From assembly GCA_902497065.1 (NCBI GenBank), contig CABVDH010000043.1, positions 1-9,006 on the forward strand: DNA of 9,006 nt, given 5' to 3'. This document shows, piece by piece, positions 1-6,379 of the stretch (positions are counted from its first letter, which is position 1; each line of letters starts with the position of its first letter). Position numbers and translations under genes: made by a program. Below the pieces are notes generated by a model. The model worked only from the letters and a program-made list of their open reading frames with translations, was not told the DNA's origin and searched no databases. This DNA is from an uncultured Collinsella sp. GTDB taxonomy: Bacteria; Actinomycetota; Coriobacteriia; Coriobacteriales; Coriobacteriaceae.

Positions 1-2390
1 GGCAGGCAGGCAGAGGCGTGCGAGGTCAGCGCGTCGCCACCCGCGATGTTCTTGACGCACAGGTTGGCAAAGTCGCGCAGCGTAAGGTAGCGACCGCGCT
101 CGCGAGCGGCGCGCTCGTCGGACAGGCGCACGTACTGGCCGTCGAAGACCACGTCGGAGGCGTCAACGTCCCACATCTGGGCGGCCTTGGCGCAAATCTT
201 CTCGCGCAGCTCGGTCGCGGCGTTCTTGGCTGCCAGGCCCGTCACGTACGTACCCGAGCTCGCGTACGAGCCGGCGTCAAACGGCGACACATCGGTGTCT
301 ACGCCGCGCACCACGATCTGCGAGCTCTCCACGCCCAGCTCCTCGGCAGCAATCTGCGCCAGGATCGTGTCGACACCCATGCCGTTATCGGTTGCGCCGG
401 TGCCGATGGTAATGAAGCCGTCCTCTTCCAGGCGCATGTCGATACCGGCAATGTCCACGTTGGAGATGCCCGAGCCCTGCATGGTGAGCGCGCAGCCCAG
501 GGCGCGCACGCGGTCGCCCAGGTCCACGGCCAACGGCTTGTCGCGCCAACCGATCATGTCCATCGCGCGCAGCAGGCAACGGTCGAGCGCGCAGGCGTTG
601 AGCTTCTCGTTGTAGTACTGCGGCATGATCTCGCCCTCGTGCACCATGTTCTTAAGGCGCAGGTCGGCAGGGTCCATGTGCAGCATGTCGGCGAGCTCGT
701 TGACGGCGCTCTCCACGGCAAACTGGCCCTGGGTGGCACCGTAGCCACGATACGCGCCGCCGCGGTTGGTGTTGGTGTAGACCGCGTCCCACCTAAAGCG
801 GCTCGCCTTCACGTGGTTGTAGATGGGCAGGCTCTTGTGACCCGAAAGGCCGATCGTCGTGGTGGCATGCTCGCCATACGCGCCGGCGTTGGACAGCGTG
901 TGCAGGTCGATGGCCGTGATGGTGCCGTCGTTCATAGCGCCCAGCTTAACGGTCATCTGCATCTGGTGGCGCGAGTTGCCCGCGGTGATGGTCTCCTCGC
1001 GGGTGTAGCAGCAGTAGCTCGGACGGCCGGTCTGCTGGGTCACGAACGCCACGAAGATCTCGCAGCAGCCCGTCTGCTTGGAGCCAAAGCCACCACCGAT
1101 GCGCGGCTTAATGACCTGCACCTGCGACTGCGGAATATCGAGCGACTGCGCGACCATGCGGCGCACGTGGAAGGGCACCTGCGTAGAGGTGGTCACCGAG
1201 ATGCGGCCGAACGCGTCGGTCGTCGCGAAGGCACGGAAGGTCTCCATGGGTGCGGTCTGCGTGGCTTGGCTGGTGTAAGTGCGCTCAAAGACGATGTCGC
1301 TCTGGGCGAACGCCTCGTCCAAGTCGCCATAATCGCTGGTACCGCTGCACACCAGGTTTCGCGGAACGTCGCCGCCCTGCGGGAACATAAAGGTCACGTC
1401 GCCCTCGGGGTGGACCACGATGTCGTTATCGAGTGCCTGGGTAAAGTCGAGCAGCGGCTCGAGCACCTCGTAGTCGACCTTGATGAGCTTGAGCGCCTTG
1501 TCGGCGGCCTCCTCGGTCTCGGCAGCGACAATCGCCACCTCCTCGTTTTGATAGCGCACAAGGTTCTCGAGAATCAGGCGGTCGTAGGGACTCGGCTGCG
1601 GATAGCTCTGGCCGGCAATGGTAAAGCGGCGCTTGGGCACGTCCTCGTAGGTGTAGACGCCCACGACGCCGGGCACCTTCAGGGCGCGCGAGGTGTCGAT
1701 GGAACGGATCTTGGCACGGGCATAGGGGCTGCGCTTGAGTTTGACGATGAGCGCGCCAGCGGGCACCATATCGCCCGTGTAGACGGGACGGCCCTCGAGC
1801 AGGGCCTTCGAATCCTTCTTGGGCTGCTTGTGGGTGATTTGCTTGTAGGAGACGCCGTCGGAGCTCGTGTCGTTGACGGGCAGCTCGGGCATCTCGAAGC
1901 CCACCTGCACGCCCGACTCGTTGAGGAAGCGGACGATGGCGCGCAGCTGGCTCTCGTAGCCGCTGCAACGGCAGAGGTTGCCGGCGAGCTGGCGTGAGAG
2001 CTCCTCACGCGTGGCGACGAGGCTCGGGTCCTCCTTGGCGGCGCGGGCGAGCGCCAGCACGTTCATGATGAGGCCGGGGGCGCAAAAACCGCACTGCTCG
2101 GCACCTTCGGCAGCCATCGCACGGGCGAGTGCCTCGGACTCGGCCTTAAGGCCCTCAAGCGTGGTGACGGAGCGGCCCTCAACACGGGCGGCGGGAACCG
2201 AGCAGCTCAGCACCGGATCGCCGTCGAGCCACACCGTGCACAGGCCGCAGTTGGTGGTCTCGCAGGCGCAGCGCACCGACGCGCAGCCCTGCTCGCGCAA
2301 CAGCGCAAAGAGCATGGTGTCGGGGGCAATCTGAACCTTGACCTTGCGGCCGTTGAGCGTAAAGGAAAGATCGATGAGTTTGGCAGCCAT
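1..2390 (-). CDS. xdhD: XdhD-like fused [2Fe-2S]/molybdopterin subunit of a molybdenum hydroxylase (3' end outside window)
   Basis: Large subunit of a xanthine dehydrogenase-family enzyme, oxidising a purine or other N-heterocycle; the substrate cannot be read from sequence. The frame is open for 796 codons from the ATG at 2390 to the left edge. Residues 1-160 are the two-cluster [2Fe-2S] domain: C43, C48, C51, C63 for the plant-type cluster and C100, C103, C140, C142 (QCGFC, CRC) for the second. From about residue 190 the molybdopterin domain follows, with GRPVYTGD (200-207), PRIGGGFGSKQ (429-439) and AYRGYGATQ (546-554), R548 matching the substrate-binding Arg of xanthine dehydrogenases. 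The C-terminal catalytic Glu region lies beyond the edge; E. coli XdhD, also a FeS-Mo fusion, is about 956 residues, so roughly 160 may be missing. The start shares one base with the stop of the FAD subunit gene, so translation is probably coupled. The family call is secure; the xdhD symbol rests on the fusion architecture and the FAD-subunit neighbour. Confidence 0.88.
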   Translation of the reverse strand, partial: MAAKLIDLSFTLNGRKVKVQIAPDTMLFALLREQGCASVRCACETTNCGLCTVWLDGDPVLSCSVPAARVEGRSVTTLEGLKAESEALARAMAAEGAEQCGFCAPGLIMNVLALARAAKEDPSLVATREELSRQLAGNLCRCSGYESQLRAIVRFLNESGVQVGFEMPELPVNDTSSDGVSYKQITHKQPKKDSKALLEGRPVYTGDMVPAGALIVKLKRSPYARAKIRSIDTSRALKVPGVVGVYTYEDVPKRRFTIAGQSYPQPSPYDRLILENLVRYQNEEVAIVAAETEEAADKALKLIKVDYEVLEPLLDFTQALDNDIVVHPEGDVTFMFPQGGDVPRNLVCSGTSDYGDLDEAFAQSDIVFERTYTSQATQTAPMETFRAFATTDAFGRISVTTSTQVPFHVRRMVAQSLDIPQSQVQVIKPRIGGGFGSKQTGCCEIFVAFVTQQTGRPSYCCYTREETITAGNSRHQMQMTVKLGAMNDGTITAIDLHTLSNAGAYGEHATTTIGLSGHKSLPIYNHVKASRFRWDAVYTNTNRGGAYRGYGATQGQFAVESAVNELADMLHMDPADLRLKNMVHEGEIMPQYYNEKLNACALDRCLLRAMDMIGWRDKPLAVDLGDRVRALGCALTMQGSGISNVDIAGIDMRLEEDGFITIGTGATDNGMGVDTILAQIAAEELGVESSQIVVRGVDTDVSPFDAGSYASSGTYVTGLAAKNAATELREKICAKAAQMWDVDASDVVFDGQYVRLSDERAARERGRYLTLRDFANLCVKNIAGGDALTSHASACL

Positions 2391-3304
2391 TAGCGCACCT
2401 CGCTAGAATCGACGCCGGGCACGCGGCGGCAGGAATACTCGTCCGTGGCAAACTTAGGCACTTGCACGGTCTCGAGCTCGCGGGCAAGCGCGGCCGAAAG
2501 CTCGATGCCGGCGGCGCGACGCACAGCCTGGATGGCGAGCGGGGCCGAGATGCGGCGGCGGTAGTCGGCCGAGCCCCACAGGTTGGTGCCGTAGCTCAGC
2601 GCGCGTACGGACGCGGCAAGGGCACGCAGCTCGTCCTCGGAAGGCTGCTCGCTCACCAGGCCGCACGCCTCGCCCTGCAGCAGGGTCGCACGCAGCGGGC
2701 GGGCGCCCACGGTGACATGCCAGCTGTTGTCCCACCAGGCGGCGGTGACGTTCAGCGAGGGGAAGTCGGTCGCGGCCTTGCGCACGGCCTCGTAGCTCGC
2801 ACGGTAATCATGCTTGACGACCACGACGTGCTCGATAACATCGCGCACGTAGCCCATGTCCACGAACTCGGCGAGCGGCACGCGACCGGCGCCCGTCAGC
2901 TCAACATAGGAATCGAGCGCGAGGAAGGCGGAGAGAACGTCCGAGAAGCCAAAGCGGCCGTAGATGCTGCCGCCAACCGTGGCGGTATTGCGCAGCTGCA
3001 CGCCCACGATGTCGTGGACGGCGAACTCAAAGACATGGTTGACAAGCGCGTTGAGCCCGGCATGACGCTCGAGCTGGCGCAGGGTGCACATGGCACCGAT
3101 GCGAAACTCGGTCTCGGTCTCCTCGATCTGATCGAGTCCGCAGGCCGAAAGGTCAATCGCCGTCGCCACACGACGCGAACCCAGGCGCATCCAGATGCCG
3201 CCGCCCACAATCTTGTTGTTGCGGTTCTTCTGCAAGAGCTCATAGGCTTCGGCCGCGTTTCCAACACGGACGTAGGTACCGAACTTGAGCACGTTCTCCC
3301 CCAT
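2390..3304 (-). CDS. ygfM: FAD-binding subunit of xanthine dehydrogenase-family molybdenum hydroxylase (YgfM-like)
   Basis: 304-residue medium subunit that carries FAD and passes electrons from the [2Fe-2S] clusters of its partner to NAD or another acceptor. The FAD-binding signatures of the CoxM/XdhB family are visible: VGGGIWMRLG (residues 33-42, the AGGT-type loop) and RNTATVGGSIYGRFGFSD (104-121, the TIGGN-type loop). The C-terminal half matches the CO dehydrogenase flavoprotein C-terminal domain in position and length. It is the first gene of a two-gene operon; TAA overlaps the next ATG as TAATG. The ATG at 3304 has GTGGAG just upstream with a very short spacer; a GTG at codon 5 is preceded by GGGGGAG and is an alternative start four residues shorter. 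No signal peptide or membrane segment is seen, so it is cytoplasmic. The ygfM symbol is by analogy with the E. coli ygfM-xdhD pair. Confidence 0.85.
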   Translation of the reverse strand: MGENVLKFGTYVRVGNAAEAYELLQKNRNNKIVGGGIWMRLGSRRVATAIDLSACGLDQIEETETEFRIGAMCTLRQLERHAGLNALVNHVFEFAVHDIVGVQLRNTATVGGSIYGRFGFSDVLSAFLALDSYVELTGAGRVPLAEFVDMGYVRDVIEHVVVVKHDYRASYEAVRKAATDFPSLNVTAAWWDNSWHVTVGARPLRATLLQGEACGLVSEQPSEDELRALAASVRALSYGTNLWGSADYRRRISAPLAIQAVRRAAGIELSAALARELETVQVPKFATDEYSCRRVPGVDSSEVR

Positions 3305-3319
3305 CTCTCCACTTGTCCA

Positions 3320-3340
3320 GTACCTTTAAGTGTACCAAAC
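3320..3340 (-). promoter_or_regulatory. Candidate extended -10 promoter and overlapping palindrome upstream of the ygfM-xdhD pair
   Basis: On the minus strand the motif GTTTGGTACACT ends at 3329: a TGn extension followed by TACACT, a 4/6 match to the -10 consensus. No good -35 is found at normal spacing, which is tolerated for extended -10 promoters. The imperfect palindrome GTACCTTTAAGTGTAC (3320-3335, GTAC-N2-TTAA-N2-GTAC) overlaps the -10 and could be an operator. The 5' leader would be under 25 bases. Inferred from sequence only. Confidence 0.35.
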
Positions 3341-3354
3341 GAGGGGGCACAGCT

Positions 3355-3391
3355 CGTGTCGGGACAAAATGAACCGTTTTCCTCCGTCGCG
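3355..3391. repeat. Imperfect intergenic hairpin containing GGGACA (REP-like candidate)
   Basis: The arms around a 7-base loop (3370-3376) pair through AAAA/TTTT, a 2x2 internal loop, then CGGG with TCCG (one G-T wobble), a T-T mismatch and four further pairs. It lies between the gdhA terminator and the candidate xdh promoter. It shares the GGGACA core with the hairpin at 5029-5063. The pairing is visible; calling it a repeat family member is inference, because no second full copy is in the window. Confidence 0.3.
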
Positions 3392-3399
3392 TGCGGATC

Positions 3400-3433
3400 A
3401 AAAAGGCTCCCAGCCAAGATGACTGGGAGCCTT
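3400..3433 (-). terminator. Intrinsic terminator of gdhA
   Basis: Perfect 11-bp stem AAGGCTCCCAG/CTGGGAGCCTT (3403-3413 with 3423-3433) around a 9-base loop, followed on the minus strand by a run of five T (3404-3400, two of them in the stem). It begins 26 bases after the gdhA stop and insulates the downstream hydroxylase operon from gdhA transcription. Confidence 0.92.
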
Positions 3434-3458
3434 CTGCGATGCTATATCGAACGAAGAT

Positions 3459-4814
3459 TTAGCAGACGCCCTGGGCGAGCATGGCGTCGGCGACCTTCAG
3501 GAAGCCGGCGATGTTGGCGCCCATGACGAAGTTGCCCTCCTCGCCGTACTCCTTGGCGGTGTCGTCCACGTTGTGGAACATGCCGCGCATGAGCTGCTCG
3601 AGCTTGCCGTCAACCTCCTCGAAAGTCCAGGACAGGTGCTCAGCGTTCTGGCTCATCTCCAGGCCGGACACGAGCACGCCGCCGGCGTTGGCAGCCTTAC
3701 CGGGCATAAAGGCGACGCCGTTCTCCTGGAAGTAGGTCGTGGCCTCGATGGTCGTAGGCATGTTCGCGCCCTCGCCGACCACCTTGCAGCCGTTGGCGAC
3801 GAGCGCCTGGGCGTCCTCGAGCAGCAGCGTGTTCTCGCGAGCGCAGGGCAGCGCGATGTCGCAGGGCAGCTGCCACACGCCGCGGCCGTCGCCCTCGTGC
3901 CACGTGGCATTGGGCTTCTCGTCGACGTACATAGCGAGCGTAACGCCCTTGTCGTGGCCGGAGCGCTTCTTGTTGTAGACGTGCTCGAGCACGGTGTAGT
4001 CGATGCCGTCGGGATCCTCGACCCAGCCATGGGTGTCGGAGCAGGCCAGCACCTTGCCGCCGAGCTGGGATACCTTCTGGACCGCGTAAATGGCGACGTT
4101 ACCGGAGCCGTGAACGACGACGTTCTTGCCCTCGAAGGAGTCGCCGCGGCTCTTGAGATACTCGTCCACAAAGTAGACCAGACCGTAACCGGTGGCCTCG
4201 GTACGGGCGAGCGAGCCGCCAAAGGAGAGGCCCTTGCCGGTAAGGACGCCGGTCCACTCGTTGGTCAGGCGCTTGTACTGACCGAACAGGTAGGCAACCT
4301 CGCGGCCGCCAACGCCCAGGTCGCCGGCGGGAACATCGGTGTTGGGGCCAATGTGGCGATAGAGCTCGGTCATGAAGGACTGGCAGAAGTGCATGATCTC
4401 GTTGTTGGACTTGCCCTTGGGGTCAAAGTCGGAGCCGCCCTTGCCGCCGCCCATGGGAAGGGTGGTCAGGCTGTTCTTGAGAATCTGCTCCAGACCCAGG
4501 AACTTGAGCATACCCAGGGTGACCGTCGGGTTAAAGCGCAGGCCGCCCTTGTAGGGTCCGATGGCAGAGTTGAACTCGACGCGGTAGCCGCGATTGACCT
4601 GGACCTTGCCCTGGTCGTCGACCCAGGGGACACGGAACATAACGATGCGCTCGGGCTCGACGAGGCGCTCGAGCAGAGCGGCCTCCTCGTACTCGGGATG
4701 GGCGTCGAGCGCCGGCTGGATGGTGCCGAGGATCTCGGTAGCGGCCTGGATGAACTCAGGCTGCTCGGGATAGCGGGCCTTGAGCTCGTCGAGAACTTTC
4801 TGCGTGTAGCTCAT
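3459..4814 (-). CDS. gdhA: NADP-type hexameric glutamate dehydrogenase
   Basis: Catalyses reversible reductive amination of 2-oxoglutarate with ammonium to L-glutamate in the cytoplasm. The 451-residue length fits the small hexameric class (E. coli GdhA 447). The dimerisation domain 1 holds PYKGGLRF (88-95) and the active-site signature LPMGGGKGGSDFDP (119-132), with the catalytic Lys at 125. PAGDLGVGGRE (162-172) carries the catalytic Asp at 165. The Rossmann domain starts with VVVHGSGNVA (232-241); ACSDTHG (257-263) follows the second strand, as in NADP-preferring enzymes, though cofactor choice is inferred. The start at 4814 is chosen because GGAGGA lies just upstream; the frame extends to an ATG at 4862, but those 16 extra residues are unlike the family and contain the ribosome-binding site. 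It is monocistronic, with its own terminator at 3400-3433. I see no functional link to the selenium genes beside it. Confidence 0.96.
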   Translation of the reverse strand: MSYTQKVLDELKARYPEQPEFIQAATEILGTIQPALDAHPEYEEAALLERLVEPERIVMFRVPWVDDQGKVQVNRGYRVEFNSAIGPYKGGLRFNPTVTLGMLKFLGLEQILKNSLTTLPMGGGKGGSDFDPKGKSNNEIMHFCQSFMTELYRHIGPNTDVPAGDLGVGGREVAYLFGQYKRLTNEWTGVLTGKGLSFGGSLARTEATGYGLVYFVDEYLKSRGDSFEGKNVVVHGSGNVAIYAVQKVSQLGGKVLACSDTHGWVEDPDGIDYTVLEHVYNKKRSGHDKGVTLAMYVDEKPNATWHEGDGRGVWQLPCDIALPCARENTLLLEDAQALVANGCKVVGEGANMPTTIEATTYFQENGVAFMPGKAANAGGVLVSGLEMSQNAEHLSWTFEEVDGKLEQLMRGMFHNVDDTAKEYGEEGNFVMGANIAGFLKVADAMLAQGVC

Positions 4815-4817
4815 GCT

Positions 4818-4823
4818 TCCTCC
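4818..4823 (-). promoter_or_regulatory. Strong Shine-Dalgarno sequence fixing the gdhA start
   Basis: GGAGGA on the minus strand, three bases before the ATG at 4814. It is complementary to the 16S rRNA tail and selects this start over the upstream in-frame ATG at 4862. Confidence 0.75.
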
Positions 4824-4880
4824 AATTGATGGAAAAGAAAAGTGTCGTTCGAGGCGCCCCATGCGCCGCGAGCTTTATCG

Positions 4881-4910
4881 AGTATGGATAATATCGCACT
4901 GTTGCAGCAA
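4881..4910 (-). promoter_or_regulatory. Weak candidate promoter for gdhA
   Basis: TTGCTG (4905-4910) and CATACT (4881-4886) are separated by 18 bases, with TATTAT also present at 4888-4893. Each hexamer matches consensus only in part. The leader to the gdhA ATG would be about 60 bases. The remaining bases between 4815 and 5028 show no gene and no strong hairpin. Confidence 0.25.
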
Positions 4911-5028
4911 AGTTTCGCATAAGCCGACGAGCAGATGTTTCGTTTTGATTACGATGCAGGTAGAAGCGGTTTTGAGTGTCTGACGCGCAAAACCCGTGTT
5001 TCGAAGCTGTTTCGTCCACGTGTTCTAA

Positions 5029-5063
5029 ACCACCACATTGGGGACAGGCACCTTTGTGGTGGT
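5029..5063. repeat. REP-like hairpin after the DUF3343 gene
   Basis: Perfect 9-bp arms ACCACCACA (5029-5037) and TGTGGTGGT (5055-5063) enclose a 17-base loop containing GGGGACAGGCACC. A second partial arm, TTGGTGGTT (5065-5073), repeats the right arm and runs into the stop codon of the DUF3343 gene. The layout and the GGGGACAGG core resemble the REP sequences mobilised by REP-associated tyrosine transposases; that resemblance is from memory, not a search. The hairpin may also act as a weak transcription end for the mobA-DUF3343 pair, though no long T-run follows it. Confidence 0.5.
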
Positions 5064-5071
5064 GTTGGTGG

Positions 5072-5467
5072 TTAGAGGACGAGCTGGTGGTAGTCGGCGG
5101 GGGTTACGCGGCCCTCGGTGGCGGCGCGGAAGGCGGCGAGGGCATCGCCCGAGAACGGCATGGCCCAGCACAGTCCGCAGCCGGCGGTGATGGAGCCGGG
5201 CAGCGGCATGATGCGCCCGGGTACACCGGCGGCAAGACACAGCTGCTCGCATTCCATCACATCGAAGGTGCTATCGAACGAAACGATGATCTTGCGCTCG
5301 TGGTCGAGGGCATCACCGGACGGGCCTTCGCGGTGTGCCTCACGATACGCCGCGGCGGCCGCTTCCTCTTCCGCAGTATGTCCACAGCCACCGCAGCCGC
5401 AGGTACAGGGCTCGGAACCATCGCAAGTGCAAGGCTCTCCCGTGTCGGGACAAATATCGTGAGACAT
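5072..5467 (-). CDS. DUF3343 (putative Se/S carrier-like) protein with Cys-rich N-terminal extension
   Basis: 131-residue soluble protein. Residues 59-105 match the DUF3343 family: KIIVSFDSTFDVMECEQLC, then AGVPGRIMPLP (80-90) and TAGCGLCWAMPF (94-105), with the family Cys at C97 and an added C100. Pfam labels this family putative Se/S carrier protein-like, and members occur beside genes for selenium-dependent molybdenum hydroxylases. Ahead of the domain sits an extension not typical of this short family: C6, C13, C15, C21, C23, C25 and C28, built around a duplicated EPCTC unit (EPCTCDGSEPCTC) and ending GCGGCGH. That gives 11 cysteines in all and suggests metal, sulfur or selenium binding. 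A Glu/Ala-rich linker (33-47) joins the parts. The gene starts 15 bases after the mobA stop, with TTGGAG as ribosome-binding site, so the two are probably co-transcribed. A role in selenium or sulfur delivery to Moco enzymes is inferred. Confidence 0.8.
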   Translation of the reverse strand: MSHDICPDTGEPCTCDGSEPCTCGCGGCGHTAEEEAAAAAYREAHREGPSGDALDHERKIIVSFDSTFDVMECEQLCLAAGVPGRIMPLPGSITAGCGLCWAMPFSGDALAAFRAATEGRVTPADYHQLVL

Positions 5468-5482
5468 GGCAACTCCAATCGT

Positions 5483-6115
5483 CTAGGCGAGCAACTCGGC
5501 CGCCGCAAACTCCTCGGGCGTATTGACGTTCTCGAAGCAGAGCGTCGAGCCCGCGGCCTTAACGATCTGCGGTTCATCCATATAACCAGCCTGAACGCGA
5601 TTGATCAGGCAGCGAATGCGCTGGCGGTCGCAGGCGAGCAGCTCTTGGGCGACCGGCGCACACGCGTCACGGCGCCAGACGGCGCACAGCGGCTCAATCC
5701 CCCGCTCCTCGCACGGCACGCACACATCGAGCGCCTCGGCCTCAACACGATCCGAAAGCGCGCCGATGAGTTCCGGCGAGACAAACGGCATATCACAGGC
5801 GACGATCGCCACGAGCGGCAATCGGGCCGCGGCCAACGAGCTCGCGATGCCGCGCATGGCACCCGCCGGCCCCTCAAGGTCCGACACTATTCGCGGCACC
5901 AGACCGCCAAACGCGCGCTGCTCAAGATAGGCAAGCTCACTGGGACGCGAAGTCGTCACGACCAACTCGCCGGCAACTGGCGCCAACCGACCCAGTACGC
6001 GCTCGATGAGCGGCTCGCCGCAAAACGCCATGCGCGCCTTATCGCAGCCCATGCGCGAGGACAGCCCGCCCGCCTGGACGACACAAGAAAGATCGGCCCG
6101 TCTTACGGTAGTCAT
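5483..6115 (-). CDS. mobA: Molybdenum cofactor guanylyltransferase
   Basis: Links GMP from GTP to Mo-molybdopterin, giving the guanine-dinucleotide cofactor of DMSO reductase/formate dehydrogenase-type enzymes; cytoplasmic. The protein is 210 residues (E. coli MobA about 194). The nucleotidyltransferase signature is at the N-terminus: CVVQAGGLSSRMGCDKA (residues 10-26), with the AGG form typical of MobA rather than the AAG of the cytidylyltransferase MocA. ACDMPFVSPELI holds the metal-binding Asp, and NVNTPEEF near the C-terminus matches the MobA NxNTPED motif. The start at 6115 is preceded by GGAGG (6127-6131) with an 11-base spacer and places the signature near the N-terminus. The frame runs open to 6349, inside the tRNA-Sec gene, so longer starts are rejected. 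The selC terminator lies upstream; no clear promoter was found, so mobA uses a weak promoter or read-through. It probably forms an operon with the DUF3343 gene. MocA is the alternative but less likely. Confidence 0.88.
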   Translation of the reverse strand: MTTVRRADLSCVVQAGGLSSRMGCDKARMAFCGEPLIERVLGRLAPVAGELVVTTSRPSELAYLEQRAFGGLVPRIVSDLEGPAGAMRGIASSLAAARLPLVAIVACDMPFVSPELIGALSDRVEAEALDVCVPCEERGIEPLCAVWRRDACAPVAQELLACDRQRIRCLINRVQAGYMDEPQIVKAAGSTLCFENVNTPEEFAAAELLA

Positions 6116-6206
6116 ACGGCAAAACACCTCCATCGGCATACTCAAAACCCGGCACACGAAGCCAAATACCGTCGCCGATAAAGCGGGCGGCACGGCAAAC
6201 CTGTGT

Positions 6207-6261
6207 AAAAACAAAACAGCGCCTTTGCGGCACGCAGCAAGACCGCGAGCACAAAAGCGCT
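6207..6261 (-). terminator. Intrinsic terminator of selC
   Basis: Reading the minus strand, AGCGCTTTTGTG (6261-6250) pairs with CGCAAAGGCGCT (6229-6218) over 12 pairs including two G-U, with a 20-base loop. GTTTTGTTTTT (6217-6207) follows. It begins 9 bases after the CCA end of the tRNA. Confidence 0.75.
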
Positions 6262-6270
6262 GGTAGCGTA

Positions 6271-6367
6271 TGGCGGGAACGTATGTGAATCGAACACATC
6301 CAAGACGTTTTGCACGCCTCGCAACGGTTTTGAGGACCGCGGAGCCCACCGGAGCCCATCCGTTCCC
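6271..6367 (-). tRNA. selC: tRNA-Sec (anticodon TCA)
   Basis: A 97-base selenocysteine tRNA with CCA encoded, close to the 95 bases of E. coli selC. It has the tRNA-Sec plan: an 8-base acceptor arm (GGGAACGG with ACGTTCCC), a 6-bp D stem GGGCTC/GGGCTC with two wobbles closed by the CGGT tetraloop found also in E. coli selC, anticodon stem GCGGT/ACCGT, a long variable arm (CGAGGCGT/ACGTCTTG, 8 pairs), T arm ATGTG-TTCGATT-CACAT, and discriminator G. The anticodon TCA is at 6333-6331. Two oddities: the anticodon loop is CCTCAAA, so the base before the anticodon is C rather than the near-universal U33; and the eighth acceptor pair is a G-A mismatch (6360 against the first base after the T stem). 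Charged with Ser, it is converted by SelA and carried by SelB, both encoded just upstream. It has its own candidate promoter and terminator. Confidence 0.95.
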
Positions 6368-6379
6368 AAGTGCGGCGGT

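Noticed and set aside
1..17. Short GGCA tandem repeat at the left edge.
   Set aside because: It is within coding sequence (Ala/Ser/Cys codons) and only about three units long.
18..1997. Long open plus-strand frame of 659 codons.
   Set aside because: It lies codon-in-register opposite the XdhD-like gene; its product is low-complexity (His/Val/Ala/Gly/Leu/Arg-rich) with no domain, as expected from the antisense of a GC-rich gene.
1..2390. Possible selenocysteine codon (in-frame TGA) in the hydroxylase gene.
   Set aside because: I translated the N-terminal 220 codons base by base and spot-checked later motifs; the frame is open to the window edge with no TGA, so any selenium in this enzyme would be a cofactor ligand, not Sec.
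2462..3526. Plus-strand open frame opposite the FAD subunit.
   Set aside because: Antisense shadow; it also crosses the gdhA terminator and has no recognisable motifs.
3573..4829. Plus-strand open frame of 418 codons opposite gdhA.
   Set aside because: Antisense shadow of a gene whose motifs are unambiguous on the minus strand.
4756..5019. Small minus-strand open frame upstream of gdhA.
   Set aside because: It overlaps the gdhA start in another frame, has no convincing ribosome-binding site and no recognisable product.
4976..6181. Plus-strand open frame of 401 codons.
   Set aside because: It runs opposite both DUF3343 and mobA and through the REP-like hairpin; composition is unlike a real protein.
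5483..6349. Longer mobA start at 6349.
   Set aside because: It would begin inside the tRNA-Sec gene and cross its terminator; the GGAGG before 6115 and the position of the AGG nucleotide-binding motif fix the shorter start.
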